Assembly: GCA_003194525.1 (NCBI GenBank)
Contig: NBIV01000190.1
Coordinates: 1-64,000, forward strand
DNA length: 64,000 bases
Origin: Gracilariopsis chorda
Lineage: Eukaryota > Rhodophyta > Florideophyceae > Gracilariales > Gracilariaceae
Direction: 5' to 3'
In this document: in pieces, positions 32,209 through 43,160 of the stretch
Layout of the letters: each line of letters starts with the position of its first letter
Numbering within the stretch: the stretch's first letter is position 1
Notes under the pieces: model-generated
What the model was told of the DNA's origin: nothing
Database searches by the model: none
What the model saw: the letters and a program-made list of their open reading frames with translations, nothing else
Translations under genes and position numbers: made by a program

Positions 32209-32620
32209 TGTTGTGTAACACAGCCAGCGATTGCGCGTCTGTCGCAGAAATAGGCTTGCAAATGTGCCAAGTCTACTGTCTTCTGCGCAAATGCGTTCAG
32301 CATTGCGATAGAGCATGCCATACTTAGTTGTATTGGCTGCGCGATGATAGCAATATCTTGTATCTTCAATAGCCCACGTCAGGCTGCGCAAGCTATCTTT
32401 TGGTCGAGTCAGTGTCAACTAACTCGGCGGGTGCTTATAAAGGCCATCCGACTTCTCGGATGGCCACTCACAAGAGGAGGCAACTCTCGTTGAGTGTACC
32501 CACTGTTTTTCCCCTGCGCTCGTCACTACAGCATTTGCACCCTTTTCGTGGCATCTTTCACCGTATTGCCTGCCGTTTTTGTTCTTTTGAGAACCGCACT
32601 TCAGTACTGAACAACAATAG
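32209..32620 (+). repeat. probable 3' LTR of the integrase-bearing Gypsy
   Basis: A G-rich tract (CGGGGCGG) forty bases after the integrase stop is followed by TGTTGTGTAACACAG, a typical LTR start after a polypurine tract. A TTATAAAGG box lies near 32436. The right end is not fixed. No matching 5' LTR is in the window. Confidence 0.5.
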
Positions 32621-35600
32621 AACCTCACAACCTAGATCTAGTTCGAGATGCAATGAACCGCCTACCACTTCTGTAGAATGCTTTGACTGCTCTTTTGACA
32701 CCAAATGACTGACTAGGACAAAGAGGGTCCAACTACTAAAAGAAGTAGTCAGAAATACGCCCGTGCCGTTTTGCCACCTTGATGCCAGGACAACTTTTTG
32801 ATTACTATGGGCACTACATTACTGACTACGAGGAGCTAAGAACAGACAGCGACAAATACTCCCCTTTCCTAAACTGTTGCATCTGACATTGGGTTTCAGT
32901 CGAAGAAGGCATGCCTGTATTGTTAGAAAGCTTTCGATCAAGAAAAGGACGCTGGCAGTAATAATTCGCCGTTGGAAGCACAAATCGAAGCAAGTGGGCG
33001 TATCGGCGGTACCTTTCTTCTTTTTAAATCGCTGGCTTGAGAATGAAGCTAGTGAATTGATGCTATAAACTCTCAGTAGAGATCTGTTGTTGTTGGCCTT
33101 ATTACCTCTTCTATGGACTACATGTACCCTTGTATCGAAGTGGCCAACAATCGTAGTGACTATTCTCTCCAATTTTGGATGCGTTAAGTAATCAAAAAAG
33201 GGTTCATGGATGCTAGCTAGGCAGAGCACAGAGGGCACAAGATCTCCCCAAGACCTCTGCTCTCTATGCTCTGGGAACAGAACTTCTGAACTTCTTGGTT
33301 GGAAGGATTAGCTTATTCTGATGATGTTTCCCATGTGTTCCTGTATACGTAGAAAACTAGGGAACGATGAGAAATGAAAAGAGCAGTTCCAACAGATAAA
33401 TTATGCCAATTTGGACATCGTCAAACTTGCTAATTCTGTTGATGAGAGCTAGGCTGCACAGAGTAAATGGTCAGAACAAATTGAAGAACGTTAGTTTTAG
33501 ACAGATTTCAGATTGATCACAGGTGGTGAGAGACAAGAAAGACGGCACATCTCTTGCGCGGATTCTGTTCGATGCCCTTCGAGGTTGCTCTCAGCTTACG
33601 AGCTGAAAGTGTTTATTTGTAGTGCCCATTTGATAGTAGCAGCAATGACTAACGAGACGCACATGTAAAAACACACAGGCGTGCGATCGCGGCGTTTACA
33701 ACAAAGCACAAACGATGTTGATGCTGGCCGAAGAGCATTGAAATCTTGAAGCATAATCAAGCTCACTCACCACAAGTACATGAAAAGCGGCATGAGCTAC
33801 TCCAGCAACTCCAGAATAAAAGCAAGCGCTCTAGGCCGCGACAAGGATGAGTCGCCTGAAACAACAAATTTTCAGTTGACTCATGTAATGCCATTGCGAA
33901 TGATGGAGAGCCGGGGACCAGGAAATGCCTATTACACATATACACGACGGAATGCTCCGCAGTGGAACAGCAAAATCTTTGGTGGAATGGTTTTGGAATT
34001 CCTGAACCGCTTCTAGATAGAGAAAGGAAAAAGACTGCAAATGCGACGTCCATGAGGCAAAGGAAACAAAGCCATGTAACGAGATGTGGGCTTCTGGAAG
34101 CACAAATGTCCAAGGAAAAAATGGGTTAAGGGAGAAGTGAGCCATATATTGCATATAGCAAACATGGAATAGAACACGAGCGGATTGAATTGGATCGATG
34201 TTGGGCACCTCTGTACCCCTGGGTACGAACGATCCGCCTTCTCGAGGTGTATCCGTCCTCCCGCTGCTGTTGAGGGAAGCGAAATAGCGTGGCGATTGGG
34301 TCTCTCACGGGGACCTTCACCTTTTCGTAATCGAGAATTCGTTCTATGATGTCGTTATGGAGCATCATCTCCACGAAAAAAACCTCTTCCTCTTCGAAAA
34401 GGACAAGGCCTCGATATCGAATTACTAGTAGAACGTGGCCAAAGAAGAAGTTAGTGGTTTATCTGGAGAAAGAAAGTTATTCTTAGATCTTTTTCTACTG
34501 CAGTCTCGGAATGAGGACGCCAGCCCACTTCAACACACACACATACATTTGGTACCGATGGTGGTGTGATGTACAATTGATCAGTCGAAGTAGAGGACCA
34601 TTGCTGATGTTTGTCAACCTGCACTTGTGGACGAGAATGTATCGACTGCGATAGCAAAGGTACTATAGATACCCTTACCAAGGTTACTGCCGAATGGTAG
34701 ATGGAGTCTCGTGTCTAGAGCGTAGGTGCAGTTACACTAGACTGGACTGCAAGGCAGATAGTTTCATGATTGCTGTAATGAGGTGGACCCTTCTCCAAGA
34801 TTCGATGGTATCATTGCTTCCTGGCGCGAGACCTTTATTGTAATTGAGCAAATCAGGAGCTCTGTTGTTTCGCGGTTGATATCTGTAAATCAGGGTAGGG
34901 TAACTGAGGGTTACGAAAGGTACGAAGGTACGTGAAGTGGTTTTTGAAAGTGAAAGGGAAAATGAGTCGAATCGGAAAAAATGGCGGAAATGGAGCGAGA
35001 AAGAGAGTAAATCTTGGAAGTACGAAGAGATTGAAAGTTGGAAGCCTTTCCTTGGTCTCGAAGTATAATTGGACTTAAGATTGCTCGTTCGTATTAGATA
35101 TGCGTGTTCTCGTGTTCACTCCGGGACCTGGGAATGAGTGATTTAAAGAAAGGAAGTGCGAGGCTTGAGATATGGTTCCTTGCTGGTTGTGTCAGGAGAA
35201 ATCAAAACGGAGCTTCGAGAGCATGAGCTGAAATGCGTGGCAGACGCCGGTAGATTTCAGTTGTGGGGACAGCAAAATGTTCTTTAAAAGTGGAGGCCAG
35301 AAAAACGTTCTTTAAAGGCTGTGACTAGGAGAAAATACCGTTGGTTCGAAAGGTTAAAAGCTTATGCATATTGTGGTAGCTAGATACGGTTGAAGACGGT
35401 TGGCTGACCTTCTGGTTATTAGATATTTGTTTGTGGATTGATGAGGACAAAGGCTCTCTCGGGAAAGCGCCTCTGTCCAGGGCATGGTATCCGTACCAAG
35501 CGTACTGCCAGCAAGCCTTTGTGCAGTTTCAAAAAAAACAAACAGCAAACAAGCATTTCGTGTCCAGTAATGCGAGCTGTACAACGTGTACCGTTGGCGC

Positions 35601-36017
35601 TGGGTGAGTTTGTTCCGGACGCAAAAATAGGGACTGGCACGCTGCGTGACGAGGTCAAGATGCGCAAGCCGCTGTCAGGTACGGCGTCACGCTATCAAAC
35701 GCCACCTGTGACGCTGTCAGAAGCGTCAACGTCACAGCTTCGTCGGCGATGTGGGTACCAAATGTACAAAGGTAGCGCAACTTATCAGCCCGAAGGGATT
35801 TGGTAGCAGTACAAGCATAGAAAAGGCGGACTCCGATTGCCGAACACCATCTCGGTCGGAGGCAACTTCGTTATCTACATTCTACTCTAACTGCACCATC
35901 AACAGCCTCTACATCAGCTGCTCGCTGCCTCTCGGCGGGTACAACATGCGATGAGGCCAAGTCAAGACAGCAGCGATTGAACCCGGCCTGATTCCTTCCT
36001 AGCTTCAGAGAATACAG
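32620..36017. other. no confident gene; degenerate intergenic DNA
   Basis: Scattered short frames on both strands, none with recognisable motifs. The minus-strand frame near 34126-34374 (MEMMLHNDIIERILDYEKVK) and the + frame at 35438-35806 are possible relics but have no supporting features. Two nearby copies of GTTCTTTAAA(A/G) occur at about 35279 and 35307. Confidence 0.45.
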
Positions 36018-36605
36018 ATGTCTCTGATGCCCTTGGTAGATAACACTAACATCCTTGGCAAGCTATATTGGGGCAGATCAGGTGTGAGACGTTGGGGCCA
36101 AGTGACCGCATTGTGGCACAGGCGCACCCAAACAGATCCGGCGGGTCTGGGAAAACGAGTAAGGTTACAACTCGTTCGGGGGGTGTCAACTTTGCGTGTT
36201 CAGCCGTTCCACTTCAGAACCGTTGGAACGAAGTGGCCTCTTGCGAGCGTTTCATCAAAATACCTGGTGGTTAACGGGATAGGCTTACCGATACAATTCC
36301 TCCACGTAACGCCTCGTCGCAGCTCCTTTGTATGCTGTCACGATGCGACGTGCTGGCAACGTCATTCGTTCCACGTTGAGGAAAACCGCTCTCGCCACAC
36401 AACACAACGAGTGCTGGTCCCCTTCGGCTATGCCTTGTCCTGTGAGACACAGGCTGTGATCCTCCTCATCCGTTCTTGCGATAGTCGGCCCACGCAAAAA
36501 AGCCTCGACAGCAGATACGAAAGGTGGCCTTCACTTCAAAGAGCAGCTCGTGCGTTCCACATGGTTTCTCCAGAAGTGATGCCGGACGTCACATCTACCA
36601 AATGA
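36018..36605 (+). CDS. hypothetical ORF upstream of catalase
   Basis: A 195-codon frame with an ATG start. The product is Arg/Ser/Thr/Cys-rich with no domain I recognise. Another frame inside it (36068-36274) is also protein-like (SGGSGKTSKVTTRSGG), so the true frame is unclear. No signal peptide or membrane segment is evident. It may be chance or an exon of a host gene. It ends about 510 bp before the catalase start. Confidence 0.2.
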   Translation: MSLMPLVDNTNILGKLYWGRSGVRRWGQVTALWHRRTQTDPAGLGKRVRLQLVRGVSTLRVQPFHFRTVGTKWPLASVSSKYLVVNGIGLPIQFLHVTPRRSSFVCCHDATCWQRHSFHVEENRSRHTTQRVLVPFGYALSCETQAVILLIRSCDSRPTQKSLDSRYERWPSLQRAARAFHMVSPEVMPDVTSTK

Positions 36606-37023
36606 CTATCACAATGGTAAGAATTGCCACCGTGTTACGCCTGCCCTATACCGAATTATGCTTTTGAAGCAAGACGTCACGAATGCCAGGATTGTGAAAG
36701 CGTAGTCGTGCCGTGAGATTTCTACTCGGCACTGTTTCACAACTGTGAGTTATCTGACCTTTCAACCCATTGGCTGATACGCTCCTACACCGTCGTCGTC
36801 GCATCAACGCTGTGCGTCCCATCATCGCACCTAGTGGGACGAAGAGATAATTCTTTTTTCTTTGTCACCGTCACCGTCAGGCGTATCGTCGTCAAATTTA
36901 ACCGTCAAACACCTTGAGTAACGCTTGACATCCTTCGTTCACTGGTAGATCCTTGCATCATTCGTGCTCCAAGCCTGATTGCAATCACTTCCAATCCAAT
37001 GCTTTTTTCTTCTCGCAAAGTCC

Positions 37024-37030
37024 TATAAAA
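37024..37030 (+). promoter_or_regulatory. TATA box of catalase
   Basis: TATAAAA lies 84 bp before the catalase ATG, followed by a C-rich stretch and pyrimidine-rich possible initiator sequence near 37055. Position and context fit a core promoter with a short 5' leader of about 50-60 bases. Confidence 0.65.
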
Positions 37031-37113
37031 CCAGCGCCCCCCTCGGCACCGCTCTGCTCGTATTCCACACTCTGCGATTGCGCGCCAGGCTCAACAACAC
37101 CATTCATTAAGCC

Positions 37114-38661
37114 ATGACTGTATCTGTTCACCTCGTTTTGCTTAATGCAGCCCTATTCTTCCTCCTTCTACCGCATGCACGTACATCCTCGCTCACTGGA
37201 GAGACCGGTCGGTACGCTGGATCAAACCAACACTCCCAGTCTGTCTCCCGCACGGGTCCACTTCTGCTGCAAGACGTTTACGCCTTGGAAAAGCTTCGTC
37301 GATTCAACCATGAACGCATTCCTGAGCGCGTCGTCCACGCCCGCGGTGCAGGCGCTCACGGCTACTTCGTCGGCTACAAATCCCTACAATCGCTCACCAC
37401 AGCGTCACTCTTCCGCGCTGGGAAGCGCACCCCGGTTTTTGTACGCTTCTCAACCGTCGTTCATGGAAAGGGATCCCCGGAGACAGTTCGTGATCCACGC
37501 GGATTTGCCATCAAGTTCAAGACAGAGGAAGGGAACTGGGATCTCGTCGGCAACAATCTGCCCGTATTCTTTATCCGTGACCATATCAAGTTCCCTGATA
37601 TGGTACATAGTCTGAAACCGGATCCGGTCACAAATCGTCAAGATCCTAACAGGTTTTTCGACTTTTTCTCAGCTCTTGGCGGTATGGCAACAAACATGCT
37701 TACCTTCGTCTACTCGGATCTCGGTATCCCCGCCGCATACCGCTTTATGGACGGCAATTCTGTGCATGCATTTAAGTTCGTCAATGCTCAGAAAAACGTG
37801 ACGTATGTCAAGTTTCGCTGGTTCACCAATCAGGGCGTACGGAATCTTACCAGAGCCCAAGCCCAACAAATACAGGCAAAGGATTTCAGCCATGCCACGC
37901 AGGACTTGTACCAATCTATCCGCAAGAAAGACTTCCCTTCCTGGGAACTCGCCGTTCAGACAATGAAACCGGAACAGCTTGATAGCTTCGATTTCGACCC
38001 CCTTGACGCCACAAAAGAATGGCCAGTAGACCAGTTCCCTTTCACAACAGTTGGAAGAATCGTTTTGGACAAGGTTCCGTCCAACTTTCATCTGTTTTCC
38101 GAACAGTCAGCATTTGACCCTGGCAACGTTTTGTCCGGGGGAATCGAGCCCTCTGAAGACCGTCTGCTTCAAGGCCGTCTCATTTCTTATCACGAATCGC
38201 AGACGCATCGTCTAGGTTCTAACTCATTTACTCTTCTTCCCGTCAACAAGCCGATATCCCCTGTGCGCACGTACAACCAAGACGGTGTGATGACATACGA
38301 ACATGCTTGGGAAGGCTCTATCAACTACGAACCGAACAACTCGCCCGACTCGTACCGTGAAGTCAAAGGTTACATGTACTCATCGCGACAGATATGCGGG
38401 GCATACATGCAAGCCAGTATTGAGAAGACTCTCAATTTCAAGCAAGCTGGTGAGACCTATCGTCGTTTTTCTGTGAGTGATCGCGCCAACCTTGTTGACA
38501 ATCTAGCGGCCGATCTTATGCAAGTGAGGTCGATGGGAATCAAAAACACCATGTGTGCACATTTCTACAAGGCGGATAGGCAATATGGCAGCACTTTGGC
38601 AGAAAAAGTAGGGTGTGATCAGAAGATGATGACAGAGATTGCTTCTAGCCTCGATGATTAG
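37114..38661 (+). CDS. heme catalase, secretory-type, intronless
   Basis: 515 codons, ATG at 37114, TAG at 38661. It converts H2O2 to water and oxygen. The distal catalytic His is H75 in RVVHARGAGAHGYF, the distal Asn is N148 in GNWDLVGNN, and the proximal heme Tyr is Y359 in RLISYHESQTHRLG. RFSTVVHGKGSPETVRDPRGFA and the NLPVFFIRD block are also intact. The length matches small-subunit (clade 3-like) catalases of about 480-520 residues. The first 24 residues form a signal peptide (hydrophobic LVLLNAALFFLLLP, then HARTSS), so the enzyme probably enters the secretory path, unlike peroxisomal catalases. No SKL-type C-terminus is present (ends SSLDD). No introns. It is the one clearly intact host gene and may handle external or cell-wall H2O2. 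Confidence 0.95.
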   Translation: MTVSVHLVLLNAALFFLLLPHARTSSLTGETGRYAGSNQHSQSVSRTGPLLLQDVYALEKLRRFNHERIPERVVHARGAGAHGYFVGYKSLQSLTTASLFRAGKRTPVFVRFSTVVHGKGSPETVRDPRGFAIKFKTEEGNWDLVGNNLPVFFIRDHIKFPDMVHSLKPDPVTNRQDPNRFFDFFSALGGMATNMLTFVYSDLGIPAAYRFMDGNSVHAFKFVNAQKNVTYVKFRWFTNQGVRNLTRAQAQQIQAKDFSHATQDLYQSIRKKDFPSWELAVQTMKPEQLDSFDFDPLDATKEWPVDQFPFTTVGRIVLDKVPSNFHLFSEQSAFDPGNVLSGGIEPSEDRLLQGRLISYHESQTHRLGSNSFTLLPVNKPISPVRTYNQDGVMTYEHAWEGSINYEPNNSPDSYREVKGYMYSSRQICGAYMQASIEKTLNFKQAGETYRRFSVSDRANLVDNLAADLMQVRSMGIKNTMCAHFYKADRQYGSTLAEKVGCDQKMMTEIASSLDD

Positions 38662-40299
38662 TATAATTTGCAGACACTCTAAGATAGTTTGTGCTTTGTA
38701 TACATACATGTATCATGACCAGAAGGACCTTCGTACCCTGGTGCTAAAAACTGTTTGTGCACGTCAAAAACTTCTTGCAGATGTATCCAGAGGTACATGA
38801 ATGCGAGGGGTAGAGTGGCTACCGGAATACTTGTAAACCTTTGCCAAGGATTGAATCTTGCCTCACTACTTCGCACCTTGCTGGTCAGGCATCTCGTAGA
38901 TATCGTCCGCGCACACAGTTTGCACGTTGCTGATCGCCAATCCTGATCAAGTTCCCGTCACTTTCACTTATGCCACTGCAAAGGAGCAGTGCCAGGTCCG
39001 TTGCTAACCAAACGCTAAGCTTCCGCTCTATTTAACGCTTTCACTACCAAAAAAAGTAAAGTCATATATAAAGCGGATAAATCTGACCTACTAGGTGGTC
39101 CATTATAAACATTCTTTTGCCGGTTTGCAGAAATGTCATTGGTGCTGCAAAGTGCGCGAACCTCTGCGCCAGTAATATTGTAAGTTAGCTTTTAAACGAT
39201 AATAATATCTAAAAATAAACGTCTACTGCAACTTGTGGCTCTCAGCGCACCTGAAACAAAACATGATTGTACCTAACCAATCACCATACTGGACCTACAA
39301 CACTCTCTTAGCAGATATACACATCTGTTAATTCTCTGGAAGCGAAAGGGTTAAAAAATATCTCATCTTGGCTTACACTTGCAAGCCAATAAACAAAAAA
39401 TCTTCTGCAAGGGTTTTCAATGCGCCTCTGGCAGATGCTGGAGATGATAAAATTTAAAACAAAGGGCAGAACTACCTTGCTTTGACAAAAAAGGTTTAGG
39501 ACTGGATGAAATGCATGAAACCACATTTGAAACGAGATTCTGAAAACAGTTTTGTCAAAACAGAACTCTTAACAAGTCATGGACAAAGCTTTATTTGAAA
39601 AATGTCATAAAAGAAAAATGTATGTCATAAATTCAAATCGTTTTGGGCAATATCAGAATCTTGAATGTTAAAATAGCCACATAAAGCGTTGATAAAAATT
39701 TCATTGCTAACAGATATTATTATTTCTTTAAAGCAAACATTTCTATCAAAACACAAATGCTTTTCGTTCAGCTTAGATATCCTGATTATAAAACAATGAA
39801 AACAAAACCTTTAAAGTTGCATGAAATGTATTTATCGCTTTAATAGATAATCTAAGAAGTTAAACCCACGTTTTTCAATTAAAATTACCAGAGCATACAC
39901 AACAGACATTAATGTTTTACTTCTTTGTCTACACGAAAAAAAAAAGATCAGGAAATGTATCTACAACACCAAGAAGTTTATTAAAGAATATTTAAATAAA
40001 GAATACATTTATGGCTTCTTTAAACTCTCTTGACGAGCTGCGCAAAAAAAGATTTTAATTTAATAGAAAGCCAAAAAGAGACACAGATTCATATTATACC
40101 ACAACTTTTATGCGACCCATTTTTAAGTCATATTCTTGTGGTATTTTAGAGCTTGTGATACCGTGAGATCTGACCAAATGAGAAGTGCAACGCGTGCTGG
40201 ACCAATTGGTCAGTGTGCCACGTGCGTACGAGTGGCTAAATAGTTAGTTTACTAATTTTTATATTTATTTTATATAGATAGTGACACCCCGGTACTGTA
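38662..40299. other. AT-rich intergenic DNA, no gene seen
   Basis: About 1.6 kb of AT-rich sequence without open frames of note. A possible poly(A)-type downstream region follows the catalase stop. No repeat pair or RNA gene is evident. Confidence 0.55.
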
Positions 40300-40478
40300 T
40301 GGTGTGAAATCATGCCAGTAGTGTCTATCGGACGGGTGCACTGACCTGATATGAGGTCAGCGCAACGGCACGCAAAATTAAAAAAAATTGAAATCTCATC
40401 CGCATGGCCCCACATTTCAAATTTTGAACTTGAAACATGGCCAACCGGGTGGTCTTTCAACTATAAGTACTTGTATAA

Positions 40479-40575
40479 GACGACCACTGAGCCATAACAT
40501 CTGCTCAGTGGTCGTCAGGTCACATGCGAGCAACAAAACATGAGTTCGAACCTCGCTGGGTTTCATAAAACTCCA
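40479..40575 (+). repeat. 14-bp stem hairpin with tRNA-like A and B boxes, SINE candidate
   Basis: GACGACCACTGAGC (40479-40492) pairs perfectly with 40503-40516 over a 10-base loop. The right arm begins with GCTCAGTGGTC, an A-box-like sequence. GAGTTCGAACCTC, a good B box, follows at 40542. The 40-bp spacing suits RNA polymerase III promoters. A full tRNA cloverleaf cannot be folded, because the region matching the D arm is too long. I therefore read it as a tRNA-derived relic or SINE inside the piggyBac-like element's left part. Confidence 0.35.
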
Positions 40576-40840
40576 AAACTCCTTCGGGAGCTCGACTAAT
40601 CCTAAATATCTTTAAACTATCAGAACGTTTAAAACACCGACTTGAACAGCAGAAAGAATACGGTGACATTTGTTAAAGGGGCAGTTTCGTAATAGAGTTT
40701 AAATAATCTAGCAAAGTCCAAATTACGCGGATTGAATTAGTAGGGGGCTTAAGGTAAAATGAACGTATTGTAAACTTTTGCATTCAAACATAGATTTTTA
40801 ATATAAAAAACGAAGGTTGAAAAGGTTGTGGACATCTTCA

Positions 40841-42944
40841 TCAGCTTCTGAACTTAATTATACCGTGACACTCTTCAATGTGTTTCATAAAACAATCTCT
40901 ATTAGTACCAGTGTGACATAATAACACTTCTTTTTCCTTTCTGATATAGCACCCAGAACATAAAAACTTGGACTTTGTATTACCTTTGCAGATATAGCAT
41001 CGTCCTTGATATAAAGCTTTTGTAATCTTGCCATCCTTTTGTTTTCTCCTTCTATTCGTCTGCATTGCATGCAAGCCAGTGCCTGCAAACATTGGCTTCT
41101 CATGAACATTTTCACATTCTTCCTCATCTCTACTCATTAGACCTGTGGTATCACATGTATTCTCAATTCGTTCATCAGCCAATTGGAAATAGAAGTGGTG
41201 CGGACTTTTCACGTTTCTGGTTCCATTTGCGGCTTTGTACAACTTCCAGGCGTCCACAATACAAATCGATAAAAGAGAGCAGTTCACTCGAAATGACCAC
41301 TCTTTCACTTCAATTTTCTTCTCCAGATTCAGATCATCTTGTCTGCATCTGTTATGGCGATCGACCATTGAACAGTTTTTGTAGTACTCTTCACACACTT
41401 CGGGAATTGCGACCTCCATTTCCACTTTCTTAGAAATATTTCCCTCCCGTCTCCACCTTTCTCGAATAATAGGACAGCCAGGATAAACCGTGCCTGAGGT
41501 TGATACGAAATACCTTCTTTCTCTGTCCATTCCACATTACAGCCATTATATCATTATTGATAATGCTTCCTTTCGATAGCATAGATACAAAATCTTTCCT
41601 ATCCGATAAAGTAGTTTCGGAGAGATGTGTCATGGGATATTCACGAGTAGCATTTTTGACAACTCCAGGAACCCTTAAACCTTTTTCCAGTAATGCTTTC
41701 GCGGTACTGACAGATGCAAAAAAGGAATCCGCACATACCAAACTTTCTGATCCAAACCATGGTTGCACTAAGCGAAGTAAGACTGCCGTTCCATGGGCGT
41801 TATCAGAATCAAAAACTTGTTCCGGAATATTTGCACCCATATTGAGCTCAATGTTCAGCATTATGCCACTTCGTGCACAACTTACGGCCTTCATTTCAAG
41901 ACCATTTTCCGGCTTTCTGTCTAATGCTGTATAGTGTGGAAGCCCGACATCAATCCAATTACCACCTAATCCGTACCATCGTGACATTCCTTTGTCAACA
42001 CATAAGGCATGTGATGGAGTGACAAAAGACCGACGATGGTCATTGATTGCCTTCACGAAATCTGTTACGAAGGACCAACGTGCGATTCCCTGCTCTTCAG
42101 TCACACCATTTCCGCTGAAGCATATTGAACTTTTAAGCATTTCAAATCTCTTCCGTGACATCGCAAGACCAATATTTGGCTGAGGAATAAACTTAGGAAA
42201 AGGCTCGAGGCTCCAAAGATCCCGTCTGTTAGAGAACTCAATGCGAGTCATGAGGATAAGAATTCCAAAGAATTTGAGCAATTCTCCCCCTGAAGTCCTC
42301 CGAACGTCTTTGCTTTCTAACCGAACATTTGTTCTGCTCACTATGAACTGCAAATGCTGCATAGGGAACATCAAAAGAAAGAAATCTAATGCACTCATGT
42401 TTGGAGGAACGTGACGCGGTGAGATAAAATCTCCGGCTGGGCCAACCACTTTCCACTGGTGCATTTGCATACAACCATTCAGAGGACTCAACGTCGTACA
42501 GGTTTCCCACACACGACCATGAATCACAGTTGATTGGACAGGTGCATTTTCGCTTAATGAACTTGTTTGCGGCTGCAAAACTTGCATCTGAGATGGTGTC
42601 ACAAGAGCATCTTCCTCCACATTTTGCGTATTAATGGGTTCAACCTCGGTAATAGTCTCTTCTGCAGCATTCACGGCTTCGTCAACACCGGTACCTAGTT
42701 TGACACTAGATAGAGGTAGAGGTACTTCTTTTTCTCGGTTCGGTAGACTAAACTTCACAGTCACAAAAGTAAGATTTCGATTGTTGACCTTACGAATGTC
42801 AACATTGAGAACAGAACCGTGTACCGTTGTTGACTTCCATAGAGATCCATAATAACGTTTGCATTCAGCGTCATTTTTAAACAGACGAGCACGGCTGTTG
42901 ACAATTGTTCCAACAGTTCTGCGAAGATCTGTGGACGGGGCCAT
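40841..42944 (-). pseudogene. piggyBac-like transposase (DDE_Tnp_1_7)
   Basis: The ATG at 42944 opens 504 codons, and a second frame continues to 40841. The catalytic region has the family's ALCVDKGMSRWYG.GGNWIDVGLPHYTALDRKPENG block, QVFDSDNAHGTAVLLRL, and ADSFFASVSTAKALLEKGLRVPGVVKNATREYP. One extra A near 41528 breaks the frame just before MDRERRYFVST; beyond it the C-terminal domain and the Cys-rich finger (CYICKGNTKSKFLCSGC...CF..H) are preserved. Total about 700 residues. Family members move by precise cut-and-paste at TTAA. The single defect suggests recent inactivation or a sequencing error. Confidence 0.85.
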
Positions 42945-43160
42945 TGTGTACGAATGTTGTTGACGATAGTGCTTGATGTGACAGCTACGACTGTTGGTGA
43001 TGTGTTGTGGACATGGTTCAGCGCTGCCGGCGTAGAAGACATGATGAGAAGATCAAAGCGAAAAAGTTTTTGGAAAAGTTTTAAGGTTTTGATAAAGTTC
43101 TAGAGTAATTAGAATTGACCTCATATGAGGTCGCTGGTCAGATAGACACTAGAGCCAGCC

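Larger units (their letters stand above)
40300..43160 (-). mobile_element. piggyBac-like element, nearly whole
   Basis: The transposase frames (40841-42944) are flanked by matching inverted segments. The left side near 40320-40365 has TAGTGTCTATC...TGACCT.ATATGAGGTCA, and its inverse is at about 43115-43152. Each arm contains the internal palindrome TGACCTnATATGAGGTCA (one copy imperfect). TTAA target duplications could not be placed with certainty. With one frame change in the coding region it is the best-preserved cut-and-paste element here. Confidence 0.6.

Noticed and set aside
36068-36497. Alternative frames inside the ORF at 36018-36605
   Set aside because: Not better supported than the longer frame; none shows a recognised domain.
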